DNA of 12,647 nucleotides from Chloroflexota bacterium (GTDB lineage Bacteria > Chloroflexota > Anaerolineae > Anaerolineales > Villigracilaceae). The notes below the pieces were generated by a model that was not told where the DNA came from, made no database searches, and saw only the letters and a list, made by a program, of their open reading frames with translations. A program made the translations under genes and the position numbers. The stretch lies in assembly GCA_016191985.1 (NCBI GenBank), contig JACPVB010000153.1, positions 1 to 12,647 of the forward strand, in the 5' to 3' direction. Positions 6,016-12,647 of the stretch are shown here, piece after piece; the stretch's first letter is position 1; every line of letters begins with the position of its first letter.

Positions 6016-8541
6016 CTATTTGATTTTTCCCAATAACCTCGGATACCAGTACCATAAAATATCCGCAGCGGGTTTGCTGTGGATGGACGAAGATTTATCC
6101 TGCAATGCCACAGGCATGTAATAACCGCGGCTGATGAAACCGGAGACCCATGACCTGGCATTCACGGCGCTGAGGATGGCTTCGTAAATGTCAGCCTGGT
6201 TTTGGAGGTTCAGGCTGGCGGCGTTGATATCTGCATTGGGCCTGTTCAGAGTGTCCCAGTTGAGGCATTTGCCACTTCCGTCAGAAACACAGCCAGTGGC
6301 AGCGCCCACAGCGGAGGGATATTTCACTGCAAGGATAAGCGGTTTGTTTAGCAAGGTGGCTAGTGGGGCAACTTCGTTATCCAAAAGCCGCCCGGCTTCG
6401 GTGGTGTAATCGGCTTTGGTGGCGGTTTGATTTGAAGAAAGCGGAACAGACCAGAGCAGGTAGATCCCATCCACATCCTGGAGGAAATTTAACGGCGTTT
6501 CAACATCGGACGGGGTGAAGGGCATGGCCCAGAATATTTGTCCTTTGAAATGCGCCCTCACATCCGCGATAATGGCCCGCCACTGCGTTTCCACATCCGC
6601 GGGCGTGTTGGACGGGTTGCCATCTGGCAGGGTTCCGCCGGGGATGGCTGGTGTCACCCAATCCCCGCCGAGGATGAGGGTCTGTGCGCCGGTCTGGGCT
6701 GCCAGATCGGCATAGTTGACGGCAAATGCCCGGTAGCGGGTAAACCACGTCTGCCACCACTGTGCATCTCGTGGAGCACCCAGCCAAAAGGTCGAAGAAG
6801 GAGGCGTGGAATTATCCGCAGCGGCGGGGAAATTGGGAGTCGGAAAGAGCGCAATGTTAAGTCCCAGGGCACGGGCTTGCGAGACCATGATGGCAGAATC
6901 GATCCACAAAGGGTCTTGTCCGGGCACGGTTGCAAATCGCAGCGGGGAGACGCTCGTATACGTCCAGGTTGGGGTGAGGACAGCCATATTTGCGCCAATC
7001 GCCTGCGTATTTGCAAATGCCTGCGGCGCATAATAAGACCAGTTGGGAAGATAGGTGGCTTGATACTCAACGCCGGCAACGAAAGTATTCGAGCGCGGAG
7101 TAATATTTGACCCAACCAAGGGGATTGTCTCCGGGTTTTCAAACCATTTCCATACTCCAACAGTGTCTTGCAAATCCTGCGGCAACAAACTGGTTTGAGC
7201 CTGTCTGCCGGTTGGCGCCGCCCCCACCGTTTGACCATCATCCGCACTGCCGCATTGTCCATTGCGGCAATAGCGATATGAAAACGAGCCGAGGAAATTA
7301 AGCGGGCCATAAAGTTTGTAGGCCCAGCGATTATTGCCCAACGGCCACATGGGAATGGGTTCCATCCAGCCCCTGGCGTTGAATTGAATATAGATAATAT
7401 CCCCCGGCGGGGTTACCGACGGAATGGTGGTTTCAAAAAGGATCGGCGCGGAATCGCCAACCGCCCAGGTGGCAACAGTATCCTGAATGGTAAGATCCTG
7501 TTCCGGAACGATGAATTCACGCAGGAACCATTGACCATCGCTCTTGTGTTCCGCGTTCCAAAAACCATCACCAAGTGTGTATTTATATTGAATGTGCGTG
7601 CCCGCCGGCAGGCCAATCGTGGCCGCATAACGACCGTCCGCTTGCAGGCTGAGGATGGGCATACGGTCTGTGCTGGTGCTTACCCCGCCCTGCAAATCAG
7701 CGAAGGTGTTGCCAAGCTGTAATAAATTTCCAGCGATGCGGACCGGCACACCGGGCACAGTGGATGCGGGCACAGAAACCAGGAACGTAACGTTCACGTG
7801 CCTCACCGGCTTTACGCGCAAATCCACAATGGTTGTTTTTCCATCGGCCACAAAGGCCCCCTGTTCAAACGGCTGATACATCCCATCCAGGCTGTAGGCA
7901 AGCAGGTTTTGTGTGCCCACTGGCAAGCCACTTAACTCAAAACGCCCAAGTGAATCCGTGATGTGCTGAACGCCGCCCGCTGTCACAAGCATATTTGGCA
8001 GCGACGCACCTGTATCTGTATTGAAAACCTGTCCCAGGATAATGCCAGTCGGGCGTGAATAGGCTTTATCGCCCCAGTCCGAAATAATATCCTGCACATC
8101 TCCCGGCCCCGCCACAAAGTGCATTCGATACCGAATGGCTGTGCCCAAGGTGGTATCTTCCACGGCAATGGATGCCCCGCGCCGCGCATACCGATACTTC
8201 ACAACCGAGTTATAGGGGAGCGGTAAAGTGGCGGTGTAGGTCAGCGAGTCTCGCGCACTCATTGGGTATTCAACAGAGTTTAACGGAAGCCCGGTGACTT
8301 CATCCATCACAAGAATCGTAAGCGACTCGTTGGCTTGAAGCGGCTCGGGCAGGACAACAATAAAATTCGTCTGCGCCATGGCCTGCGGCGTGGCCGAAGG
8401 AACAACTCCCCCCGGCGTCTGTGTGGATGGACTGGCTTTAAATGGGTTTTCCAGTAATGACAATGTACAAGCCTGTCCAACAAGGACAAGCACCACCGCC
8501 AATACCAGCGCACGGCGGAATAATAATGACTGCGTGTTCAT
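6016..8541 (-). CDS. Exported multi-domain protein: starch-binding-like modules, regulatory-like beta domain, TIM-barrel-like C-terminus
   Basis: This 841-residue exported protein starts with a signal sequence (hydrophobic 11-24, twin Arg at 9-10, Cys25 after GQA, an imperfect lipobox) and a Ser/Thr/Pro linker. Three beta modules follow, each with a K/S-YRY-type strand and an end motif: KYRYAR and VQDIISDW (to ~157), QYKYTLGDGFW and IQDTVATW (to ~359), SYRYCRNG and LQDTVGVW (to ~464). The middle one, with GVPVRIAGNLLQLG, looks like a CBM20 starch-binding domain. A carboxypeptidase-regulatory-like beta domain (about 163-246) separates the first two. Residues ~485-841 resemble a glycoside hydrolase TIM barrel (GH113/GTA type): GANMAVLTPTW, WWQTWFTRYRAFAVNYA, LILGGDW, IFWAMPF. 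The expected catalytic Glu positions appear to be Asp627 and non-acidic residues, so activity is doubtful. AAGGAG lies 5 nt before the ATG. It begins 39 nt after tatC. Confidence 0.8.
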   Translation of the reverse strand: MNTQSLLFRRALVLAVVLVLVGQACTLSLLENPFKASPSTQTPGGVVPSATPQAMAQTNFIVVLPEPLQANESLTILVMDEVTGLPLNSVEYPMSARDSLTYTATLPLPYNSVVKYRYARRGASIAVEDTTLGTAIRYRMHFVAGPGDVQDIISDWGDKAYSRPTGIILGQVFNTDTGASLPNMLVTAGGVQHITDSLGRFELSGLPVGTQNLLAYSLDGMYQPFEQGAFVADGKTTIVDLRVKPVRHVNVTFLVSVPASTVPGVPVRIAGNLLQLGNTFADLQGGVSTSTDRMPILSLQADGRYAATIGLPAGTHIQYKYTLGDGFWNAEHKSDGQWFLREFIVPEQDLTIQDTVATWAVGDSAPILFETTIPSVTPPGDIIYIQFNARGWMEPIPMWPLGNNRWAYKLYGPLNFLGSFSYRYCRNGQCGSADDGQTVGAAPTGRQAQTSLLPQDLQDTVGVWKWFENPETIPLVGSNITPRSNTFVAGVEYQATYLPNWSYYAPQAFANTQAIGANMAVLTPTWTYTSVSPLRFATVPGQDPLWIDSAIMVSQARALGLNIALFPTPNFPAAADNSTPPSSTFWLGAPRDAQWWQTWFTRYRAFAVNYADLAAQTGAQTLILGGDWVTPAIPGGTLPDGNPSNTPADVETQWRAIIADVRAHFKGQIFWAMPFTPSDVETPLNFLQDVDGIYLLWSVPLSSNQTATKADYTTEAGRLLDNEVAPLATLLNKPLILAVKYPSAVGAATGCVSDGSGKCLNWDTLNRPNADINAASLNLQNQADIYEAILSAVNARSWVSGFISRGYYMPVALQDKSSSIHSKPAADILWYWYPRLLGKIK

Positions 8542-8580
8542 TCTCTCTCCTTGGATTGGACACCCGCTTCGCGCTGCGCC

Positions 8581-9501
8581 CTATCCTGCTGACTCACCAT
8601 CAGCATTCACTTCCTCCTCGGCATTCCTTTGCTTTCGCCCGGCGTAGGCGATATAGCTCAAGCCGATGCTGATAAAGTATAACAAAATCATGGGCAACAT
8701 CACCAGCCCCATGTTGACCGGGTCAATGGTGGGCGTGATGGCCGCCGCAAGGATCGCGATAATGATGATTGCCAACCTCCACTGCTCGGCGAGAAACTTT
8801 GGCTTCACCAATCCCATGGAAGATAATACGAAAATCACCAGCGGAAATTCAAAGAACACCCCAATCCAGATCATCAAGCCTGTCACAAAGGCAAAATACT
8901 CGCGCGCCGACCAGAACTGGGCAATCTTGGTAAAACTCCCAAGGAAGGGCAGTGCGGCGGGAAGCAGCACGTAATAAGTAAAAGCCATGCCCGTCAAAAA
9001 CAACAGGGTGGCAAGCGGAATTCCAACCAGCCCAAATTTCTTTTCACGCGGCCTTAAACCCGGCGCGGCGAACAGCCACGCCTCCAGCGCAATGTAAGGG
9101 AATGCCAACGCAATACCTGCCGTCATGGACACGCGCATGAAAACCCCGATCTCTTCCGTCACCTGGATGGCCTGCAATTTTTCCAATCCCCCCACCGGAA
9201 TAGCGAGGAACTCCATCACATCTTGCGCCACCCAAAACGTGGCAATGACCGCAATGGTTAGCGCAACCACCGCCCGCAGAAGGTGCATGCGCAACGCTTC
9301 AACTTGATCCCACAACATCTGGCGGGTATCGCTGTTGGTGGTCAAGTCAACGAACACATCCGCAATGGGACGCTCGTCCGGTTCGGTGTTGATATATTTT
9401 TGGAAGTGATACACCGCCCGAAACGGAAACGCGACAATATTAAAGACCAGGCGGAAGGGAAACGTCACCATTCGCCACAAGCCCAGGAAAAATTTACGCA
9501 T
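8581..9501 (-). CDS. tatC: Twin-arginine translocase subunit TatC
   Basis: TatC is the multi-spanning receptor of the Tat pathway, which exports folded proteins bearing twin-arginine signals. The 306-residue protein shows the family landmarks: QVEALRMHLLR with Glu68 (E. coli Glu15), AAPGLRPREKK with Glu153 (Glu103), GVFFEFP with Glu218 (Glu170) and TPTIDP with Asp260 (Asp211). Six hydrophobic segments fit between about 75 and 286. The first ~60 residues are an extra extension with a basic-aromatic part (FFLGLWRMVTFPFRLVF) and an acidic part (INTEPDERPIADVF); I believe similar extensions occur in other Chloroflexota. The start codon overlaps the end of tatA/B by 8 nt (GATGCGTAA), implying translational coupling. 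An alternative start at Met62 would remove the extension but has no ribosome-binding site. Confidence 0.96.
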   Translation of the reverse strand: MRKFFLGLWRMVTFPFRLVFNIVAFPFRAVYHFQKYINTEPDERPIADVFVDLTTNSDTRQMLWDQVEALRMHLLRAVVALTIAVIATFWVAQDVMEFLAIPVGGLEKLQAIQVTEEIGVFMRVSMTAGIALAFPYIALEAWLFAAPGLRPREKKFGLVGIPLATLLFLTGMAFTYYVLLPAALPFLGSFTKIAQFWSAREYFAFVTGLMIWIGVFFEFPLVIFVLSSMGLVKPKFLAEQWRLAIIIIAILAAAITPTIDPVNMGLVMLPMILLYFISIGLSYIAYAGRKQRNAEEEVNADGESAG

Positions 9502-9910
9502 CGTGTTGCTGGCCGCTTTCGTTTTCTTTTTTTTCGGGGGTGGAGGGTGAATCTGTTTTTTCAGAAGTCTTAGCGGGCGGAGAATAAGGCTGGGAGCGTG
9601 GCGGCGTATCTGGGGTTTGAACCCTGTTTATGGTCGGGTTTGAGGCGTTATTAATTTCCTTCCCCACTTGATTCCCGATCTGGTTTATCTGGCTTAATTC
9701 CTCGTTCGCTTCCCGCATCAACTTGTTTGGCAGGGTTCGTAATTCGCGAGAAGTCTGCTGAAAGATTTTCCATCCATCGGAGGTGACAACGCTACGCAGC
9801 CACTTGCCGATGGTCTTGCCTGCTTTTTGCATATCCCTTGGTCCCAGTACGATCAATGCAATAATGATGACAAAAATAAGTTCAGACATTCCAATGCCGA
9901 GAATTTCCAT
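9494..9910 (-). CDS. tatA/B: Sec-independent translocase subunit, TatA/TatB family
   Basis: A single-helix Tat component that assembles with TatC. Residues 11-22 form the membrane helix, followed by the Gly23-Pro24 hinge and a basic amphipathic helix (KAGKTIGKWLRSVV). A long hydrophilic tail (about 60-138) is rich in Asn, Pro, Ser and Lys/Glu and looks disordered. The N-terminus GIGMSELIFV with Glu10, the VLGP hinge, the Trp-Leu-Arg after the hinge and the 138-residue length are closer to TatB than to short TatA proteins, but annotators often file such Chloroflexota proteins as TatA/TatE. No second TatA gene is present here, so it may serve both roles or another copy may be elsewhere. It starts 3 nt after the nusB stop and overlaps tatC. 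Confidence 0.92.
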   Translation of the reverse strand: MEILGIGMSELIFVIIIALIVLGPRDMQKAGKTIGKWLRSVVTSDGWKIFQQTSRELRTLPNKLMREANEELSQINQIGNQVGKEINNASNPTINRVQTPDTPPRSQPYSPPAKTSEKTDSPSTPEKKENESGQQHDA

Positions 9911-9913
9911 GAG

Positions 9914-10375
9914 CTACGATTCCAGTTTTGATTCTTGGTTCATTCTATTTTTTATGATCTGATGAATTTCATTTTCGTGTTCGGCAAGCGTACCCAATAC
10001 GCCGTTGACAAAACGCGGGGCGGAGTCTGAGCCGTACAATTTTGCCAGTTCCACGGCCTCGTTGATGGCGACCTTTACGGGCGTTTCGCGCGAGACTGCA
10101 AATTCCCAAAACGCGATTCTCAAAATGTTGCGGTCAATTGCGGCGATCTGGTCGAGCGGCCATTCGGGCGCGTATTTTGCGATCAACTGGTCGAGGTCCT
10201 GTCGAAGGGGTAAAACGCCAAAGATGATCTTTCTTGCAAATTCAGCCAGGTCGTCTGCAAGCAAGGTATCTTCCAGGCGTGTCTTCAATACATCACCTGG
10301 AAGATGGCTGTTTGCAATATCGGTTTCGTACAGTACTTGCAGAGCAATGGCGCGCGCCCTGGTTCGGGGTTTCAT
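9914..10375 (-). CDS. nusB: Transcription antitermination factor NusB
   Basis: NusB binds boxA RNA together with NusE (ribosomal protein S10) and supports antitermination and processing of rRNA transcripts. The 153-residue all-helical protein has the basic RNA-binding N-terminus KPRTRARAIALQVLYETD, the core DQIAAIDRNILRIAFWE (75-91) and the family hallmark AINEAVELAKLYGSDSAPRF (103-122) followed by VNGVLG. The longest frame begins with TTG at 10381, but I prefer the ATG at 10375: it gives GAGG with a 7-nt spacing and lies 2 nt after the asp23 stop (TGACCATG). An Asp23-family gene directly before nusB is also seen in Bacillus (yqhY-nusB), which supports both calls. Confidence 0.96.
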   Translation of the reverse strand: MKPRTRARAIALQVLYETDIANSHLPGDVLKTRLEDTLLADDLAEFARKIIFGVLPLRQDLDQLIAKYAPEWPLDQIAAIDRNILRIAFWEFAVSRETPVKVAINEAVELAKLYGSDSAPRFVNGVLGTLAEHENEIHQIIKNRMNQESKLES

Positions 10376-10377
10376 GG

Positions 10378-10725
10378 TCAAGCCTCGCCATCCTCGAAAT
10401 CTATGTCTTCAATGTGGATGTTGACGTAGCCCACATCCATGCCAACCATTTCCTGAATGGCGCGCGCCACATTCTGCTGGACGTTGCGGCTGACTTCGCG
10501 GATGTTTACATTTTCCTGGAGGATGAGGTGCATGTCCACGTAAACCGTGTTCTCCTCCGTTTCAATCCGGACCCCGTCGCCTGCTCCTCGTTTAAAGAGG
10601 CGGTTGACTCCACCTGAAACGGGTGCGAGTCGGCTTACCCCAGGCACGCCCAGCGCGGAGAGGCGTGCAATGGTGGTTAATACTTCGGGGGATACGGTTG
10701 TCTTGCCTTGTGTAGTTTCTGACAT
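10378..10725 (-). CDS. Asp23/Gls24 family envelope stress protein (YqhY-like)
   Basis: A 115-residue member of the Asp23/Gls24 (DUF322) family. Visible hallmarks are the opening VSPEVLTTIARLSALGVPGV (11-30), the Gly/Lys-rich loop RLFKRGAGDGVRI (42-54), the strand VYVDMHLILQENVNIREVSR (61-80), the helix NVQQNVARAIQEMVGMDV (81-98) and the final strand VNIHIEDIDF. Family members are cytosolic proteins linked to the cell envelope or, for YqhY, to control of acetyl-CoA carboxylase and fatty-acid synthesis in Bacillus. Here the neighbours are nusB downstream and fabG upstream, a context consistent with the YqhY-type role (inference). AGGAG lies 5 nt before the ATG. The 86-bp gap to fabG contains no clear promoter or terminator, so readthrough from fabG is plausible. 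Confidence 0.93.
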   Translation of the reverse strand: MSETTQGKTTVSPEVLTTIARLSALGVPGVSRLAPVSGGVNRLFKRGAGDGVRIETEENTVYVDMHLILQENVNIREVSRNVQQNVARAIQEMVGMDVGYVNIHIEDIDFEDGEA

Positions 10726-10811
10726 ACTTACTCCTGGTTGGGTTGCTGATTAATCAACCTCGTTTCATTCGGTTTGCGAATTTTTCTCCACTTTAAAGTA
10801 TTGTTGAAGAT

Positions 10812-11570
10812 TTACATCATCGCCATGCCGCCATCCACGCCGAGAACCTGGCCGGTGATGTAGGCGGCTTCGTCGGAGGCGAGAAATGCGGCGGCGTAGG
10901 CAATCTCTTCGGGTTTGCCTTTGCGTGCAAGTGGCACCATTTTGAGGGCGGCTTCCAAAGTTTCTGGGGTCATGGCGTCGAGAATTTCTGTATCGACAAA
11001 GCCCGGTGCAATGGCGTTGACGGTGATATTGCGTGCGGCGACTTCACGCGCGAGCGCTTTTGTAAAAGCGATCTGTCCACCTTTGGAGGCGGAATAATTC
11101 GTCTGTCCGGGATTGCCCATTTGCCCAGCCACGGATGCGATATTGATAATGCGCCCAACGCGTTTGCGCATCATATGTTTGACGGCAGCTTTCGAGCAGT
11201 TGAATGTACTCTTCAAGTTCGTGTTGATGACAGCGTCCCAGTCTGCTTCGGGCATCATCATAATGAGTTGGTCGCGGGTGATGCCTGCGTTGTTGACGAG
11301 GATGCTTAAATCGCCAAAAGTATCCACGGCGAATTTGACTAATGCCTCGGCTTGTTTAAAATCAGAGACATCGGCCTGGGATGCGGCGGCTTTTCCACCT
11401 GCCTCCTGGATTTTTTTAACAACTTCTTCAGCAGATTCAGGTGATTTGTTGTAGTTGACGACTACCGCCGCACCACGGGCGGCGAATTCCAGAGCGATGG
11501 CGCGGCCAATTCCACGCGAACCACCAGTAACCAGTGCGACTTTGTTTTCTAAAGATAGGTTGGACGACAT
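10812..11570 (-). CDS. fabG: 3-oxoacyl-[acyl-carrier-protein] reductase FabG (SDR family)
   Basis: FabG reduces 3-oxoacyl-ACP to 3-hydroxyacyl-ACP with NADPH in each round of fatty-acid elongation. The 252-residue classical short-chain dehydrogenase shows the cofactor motif TGGSRGIG (15-22), NNAG (93-96), the catalytic tetrad Asn118, Ser146, Tyr159 and Lys163 (YSASK), the PG motif (189-190) and the C-terminal TGQVLGVDGGMAM typical of FabG. Length and motif order match the family closely; an acetoacetyl-CoA reductase or other SDR role cannot be fully excluded without fab neighbours, as no acpP, fabD or fabF is in the window. AGGAG lies 7 nt before the ATG and a TATAAT box 20 nt upstream of it, so transcription probably starts here and runs into asp23-nusB-tat. 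Confidence 0.93.
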   Translation of the reverse strand: MSSNLSLENKVALVTGGSRGIGRAIALEFAARGAAVVVNYNKSPESAEEVVKKIQEAGGKAAASQADVSDFKQAEALVKFAVDTFGDLSILVNNAGITRDQLIMMMPEADWDAVINTNLKSTFNCSKAAVKHMMRKRVGRIINIASVAGQMGNPGQTNYSASKGGQIAFTKALAREVAARNITVNAIAPGFVDTEILDAMTPETLEAALKMVPLARKGKPEEIAYAAAFLASDEAAYITGQVLGVDGGMAMM

Positions 11571-11590
11571 GAAGGGGCTCCTGTAATGAA

Positions 11591-11596
11591 ATTATA
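11591..11596 (-). promoter_or_regulatory. Putative -10 box of the fabG promoter
   Basis: On the minus strand TATAAT matches the sigma-70-type consensus and would start transcription about 14 nt before the fabG ATG. No good -35 box is seen at 16-18 nt; that place is occupied by a 6-bp hairpin (AAGTGG 11611-11616 with CCACTT 11623-11628), which could be an operator or chance. Confidence 0.5.
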
Positions 11597-11675
11597 CCCG
11601 TTACGGTTCCAAGTGGAAGAACCCACTTCTTTCCCTTTAGAAACGGTTTTATACAGATGGAATGCAAGTGAAAAG

Positions 11676-12356
11676 CTAAAGTTTTGGTTTGATTCCAAAA
11701 GCCAACCCCAAACCTCCACCCAGGGCAATCATAGCCGCCGCTAAAAACGCATCCTGCCAAAAGCGGATGGGGAAGAGGCGGATGAGAGTGTCTGAATAAT
11801 AGAAGAGCCAGGAGTCGCCTTCGAAAAACAGACTATGAAACCAGGCGAAGAACGCCCAGAAAATATCGGGGTTGAGCAGAATACCCGCGCCTGCAATAAC
11901 TCCGAGAGTTACAGCGAGACCAATCATCCACCAGCCGCCGCGTTTTAAGGCGTACATATATTCGAACATCCACCCTCCGCGCGAGGCGAGAAAGGCTATC
12001 AGGATGAGGATCACCACGGAAGCATACCAAACCCACAGTGCACCCTGTACTACGCCTTTGACATCCTCCATGTGACTGAGTTCGCGCTCGCCGTAAAGCG
12101 GGGTACCGTCTTCAAACTTCAAATTGCCGAGATAGGAAATATCTGCGCTATTGATAAGATAATCAACAGCATAGGGAGCCCATTGCATGCGGTCAGCTTT
12201 GGTGAAGCCGTATTCGTCCACGGGGAAGTAGGGCATGCTGTATTCGACTGTGTAGTAAACGGGTGTGAGTAAAATGCGCAACGCCAACCCGATCAAAGCG
12301 ATGGGTATGAGGAGGGAAACGAAGAACGAGAGAAAGTTGGGCAGGTTGAGTTTCAT
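11676..12356 (-). CDS. TIGR01906/DUF1461 family integral membrane protein
   Basis: A 226-residue membrane protein of the DUF1461 (TIGR01906) family, known from Gram-positive bacteria and Chloroflexota, function undetermined. It has four likely membrane segments (about 9-31, 104-124, 142-162 and 202-220). Family signatures are ERELSHMEDVK (90-100) in the first extracytoplasmic loop and the run AWFHSLFFEGDSW (171-183) followed by DTLIRLFPIRFW (189-200) in the second. The HMEDVK and DTLIRLFP strings are especially characteristic. The start has no Shine-Dalgarno sequence (CCCCTAAAATAACTT-ATG), and no promoter is evident. It lies 105 bp upstream of fabG, with the fabG promoter in between, and 78 bp downstream of another minus-strand gene. 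Confidence 0.88.
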   Translation of the reverse strand: MKLNLPNFLSFFVSLLIPIALIGLALRILLTPVYYTVEYSMPYFPVDEYGFTKADRMQWAPYAVDYLINSADISYLGNLKFEDGTPLYGERELSHMEDVKGVVQGALWVWYASVVILILIAFLASRGGWMFEYMYALKRGGWWMIGLAVTLGVIAGAGILLNPDIFWAFFAWFHSLFFEGDSWLFYYSDTLIRLFPIRFWQDAFLAAAMIALGGGLGLAFGIKPKL

Positions 12357-12375
12357 AAGTTATTTTAGGGGTTCA

Positions 12376-12427
12376 TCGTCCTGAGCGGAGTGACGAATGC
12401 TCTTTAAGGAATGTAGTCGAAGGACGA
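12376..12427. repeat. Imperfect palindromic intergenic repeat (TCGTCCTGAGCGGAG...GTCGAAGGACGA)
   Basis: TCGTCCT (12376-12382) is matched inverted by AGGACGA (12421-12427). The internal strings CTGAGCGGAG and TAGTCGAAGGACGA recall dispersed palindromic repeats I have seen in intergenic Chloroflexota DNA. The 8-mer CTGAGCGG also occurs in the spacer of the 2085-2150 palindrome. It fills most of the 78-bp gap between the two rightmost minus-strand genes; termination is unlikely as no T-run follows. Confidence 0.55.
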
Positions 12428-12434
12428 GATTTAT

Positions 12435-12647
12435 TTACTGCAAAAATTCCAAGCCGCCCTGAAGGACGAAACTAACGACCATGTCGTTAACAATCCATTC
12501 GATGGTGGCGAGATCGTCGGTGAAGATCATGGTGGTCTCGTAGCCGGGCTTCATGTTTGCGTATGTGGTCGCCATCGTGGTGACAAGCAACGGATTCAAG
12601 CTTGTATTTTGTGAAAGCCTTGTCATGTTCGAGGCAAAGTTTTCAAC
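12435..12647 (-). CDS. C-terminal fragment of an unrecognised protein (continues past the window)
   Basis: The minus-strand frame is open from the right edge to a TAA stop at 12435-12437, giving at least 70 residues. An internal ATG at 12626 exists, but the frame upstream (VENFASN) has no stop, so this is most likely the 3' end of a longer gene. The visible tail is not strongly hydrophobic and contains TYANMKPGYETTMIFTDDL and WIVNDMVVSFVLQGGLEFLQ. I do not recognise the family. It reads in the same direction as the DUF1461 gene, 78 bp away, with a palindromic repeat between them. Confidence 0.6.
   Translation of the reverse strand, partial: VENFASNMTRLSQNTSLNPLLVTTMATTYANMKPGYETTMIFTDDLATIEWIVNDMVVSFVLQGGLEFLQ

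Noticed and set aside
6654..7310. 218-codon minus-strand frame and an overlapping 190-codon plus-strand frame (6538-7110)
   Set aside because: Both lie within the large exported-protein gene, are Arg/Pro-rich without domains, and the main frame is continuous from signal peptide to stop.
10376..10381. TTG start for nusB two codons upstream of the ATG
   Set aside because: It leaves only 1 nt between GAGG and the start codon; the ATG at 10375 has proper spacing and the usual N-terminus.

Overview
The window most resembles a member of the Chloroflexota, probably class Anaerolineae. This is an inference from gene content and protein style: a TatC with a long basic N-terminal extension, the asp23-nusB-tatA/B-tatC order, a DUF1461 membrane protein, a single-domain DedA, a VanZ-like protein and large secreted multi-domain hydrolase-like proteins. 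Base composition is roughly even to slightly GC-rich. There are no rRNA, tRNA, CRISPR, phage or transposase genes. The DNA is chromosomal housekeeping and cell-envelope sequence with small non-coding repeats in the gaps. No stretch longer than about 160 bases lacks a gene.

Left part (1-3227, + strand): an S9-family serine peptidase that may be cut at the left edge, a 92-residue membrane protein of unknown role, a DedA-family membrane transporter and a short VanZ-like membrane protein. A 16-bp perfect inverted repeat lies before dedA, a GC-rich terminator hairpin separates dedA from vanZ, and a 17-bp hairpin (3217-3271) closes the convergent junction with the minus-strand block.

Right part (12647-3280, - strand, in transcription order): the 3' end of an unrecognised gene, a DUF1461 membrane protein, fabG, an Asp23/Gls24-family gene, nusB, tatA/B, tatC, a large exported protein with starch-binding-like modules and a TIM-barrel-like C-terminus, and a membrane-anchored penicillin acylase family Ntn-hydrolase. 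The run asp23-nusB-tatA/B-tatC is tightly packed (2-nt gap, 3-nt gap, 8-nt overlap), with the exported protein 39 nt further on, so these probably form one transcription unit. A good TATAAT box lies just before fabG.

Functionally the minus-strand block joins fatty-acid synthesis (FabG), transcription antitermination (NusB), an envelope-associated Asp23 protein and the Tat export apparatus to two exported proteins. The exported protein next to tatC carries a twin arginine before its hydrophobic segment, so it may itself use Tat. I found no clearly new defence or mobile system. The points most worth checking are the modular exported protein with its apparently degenerate glycosidase domain, a heptanucleotide repeat read in frame inside the acylase linker, and several small palindromic elements, one of which sits in the acylase leader.
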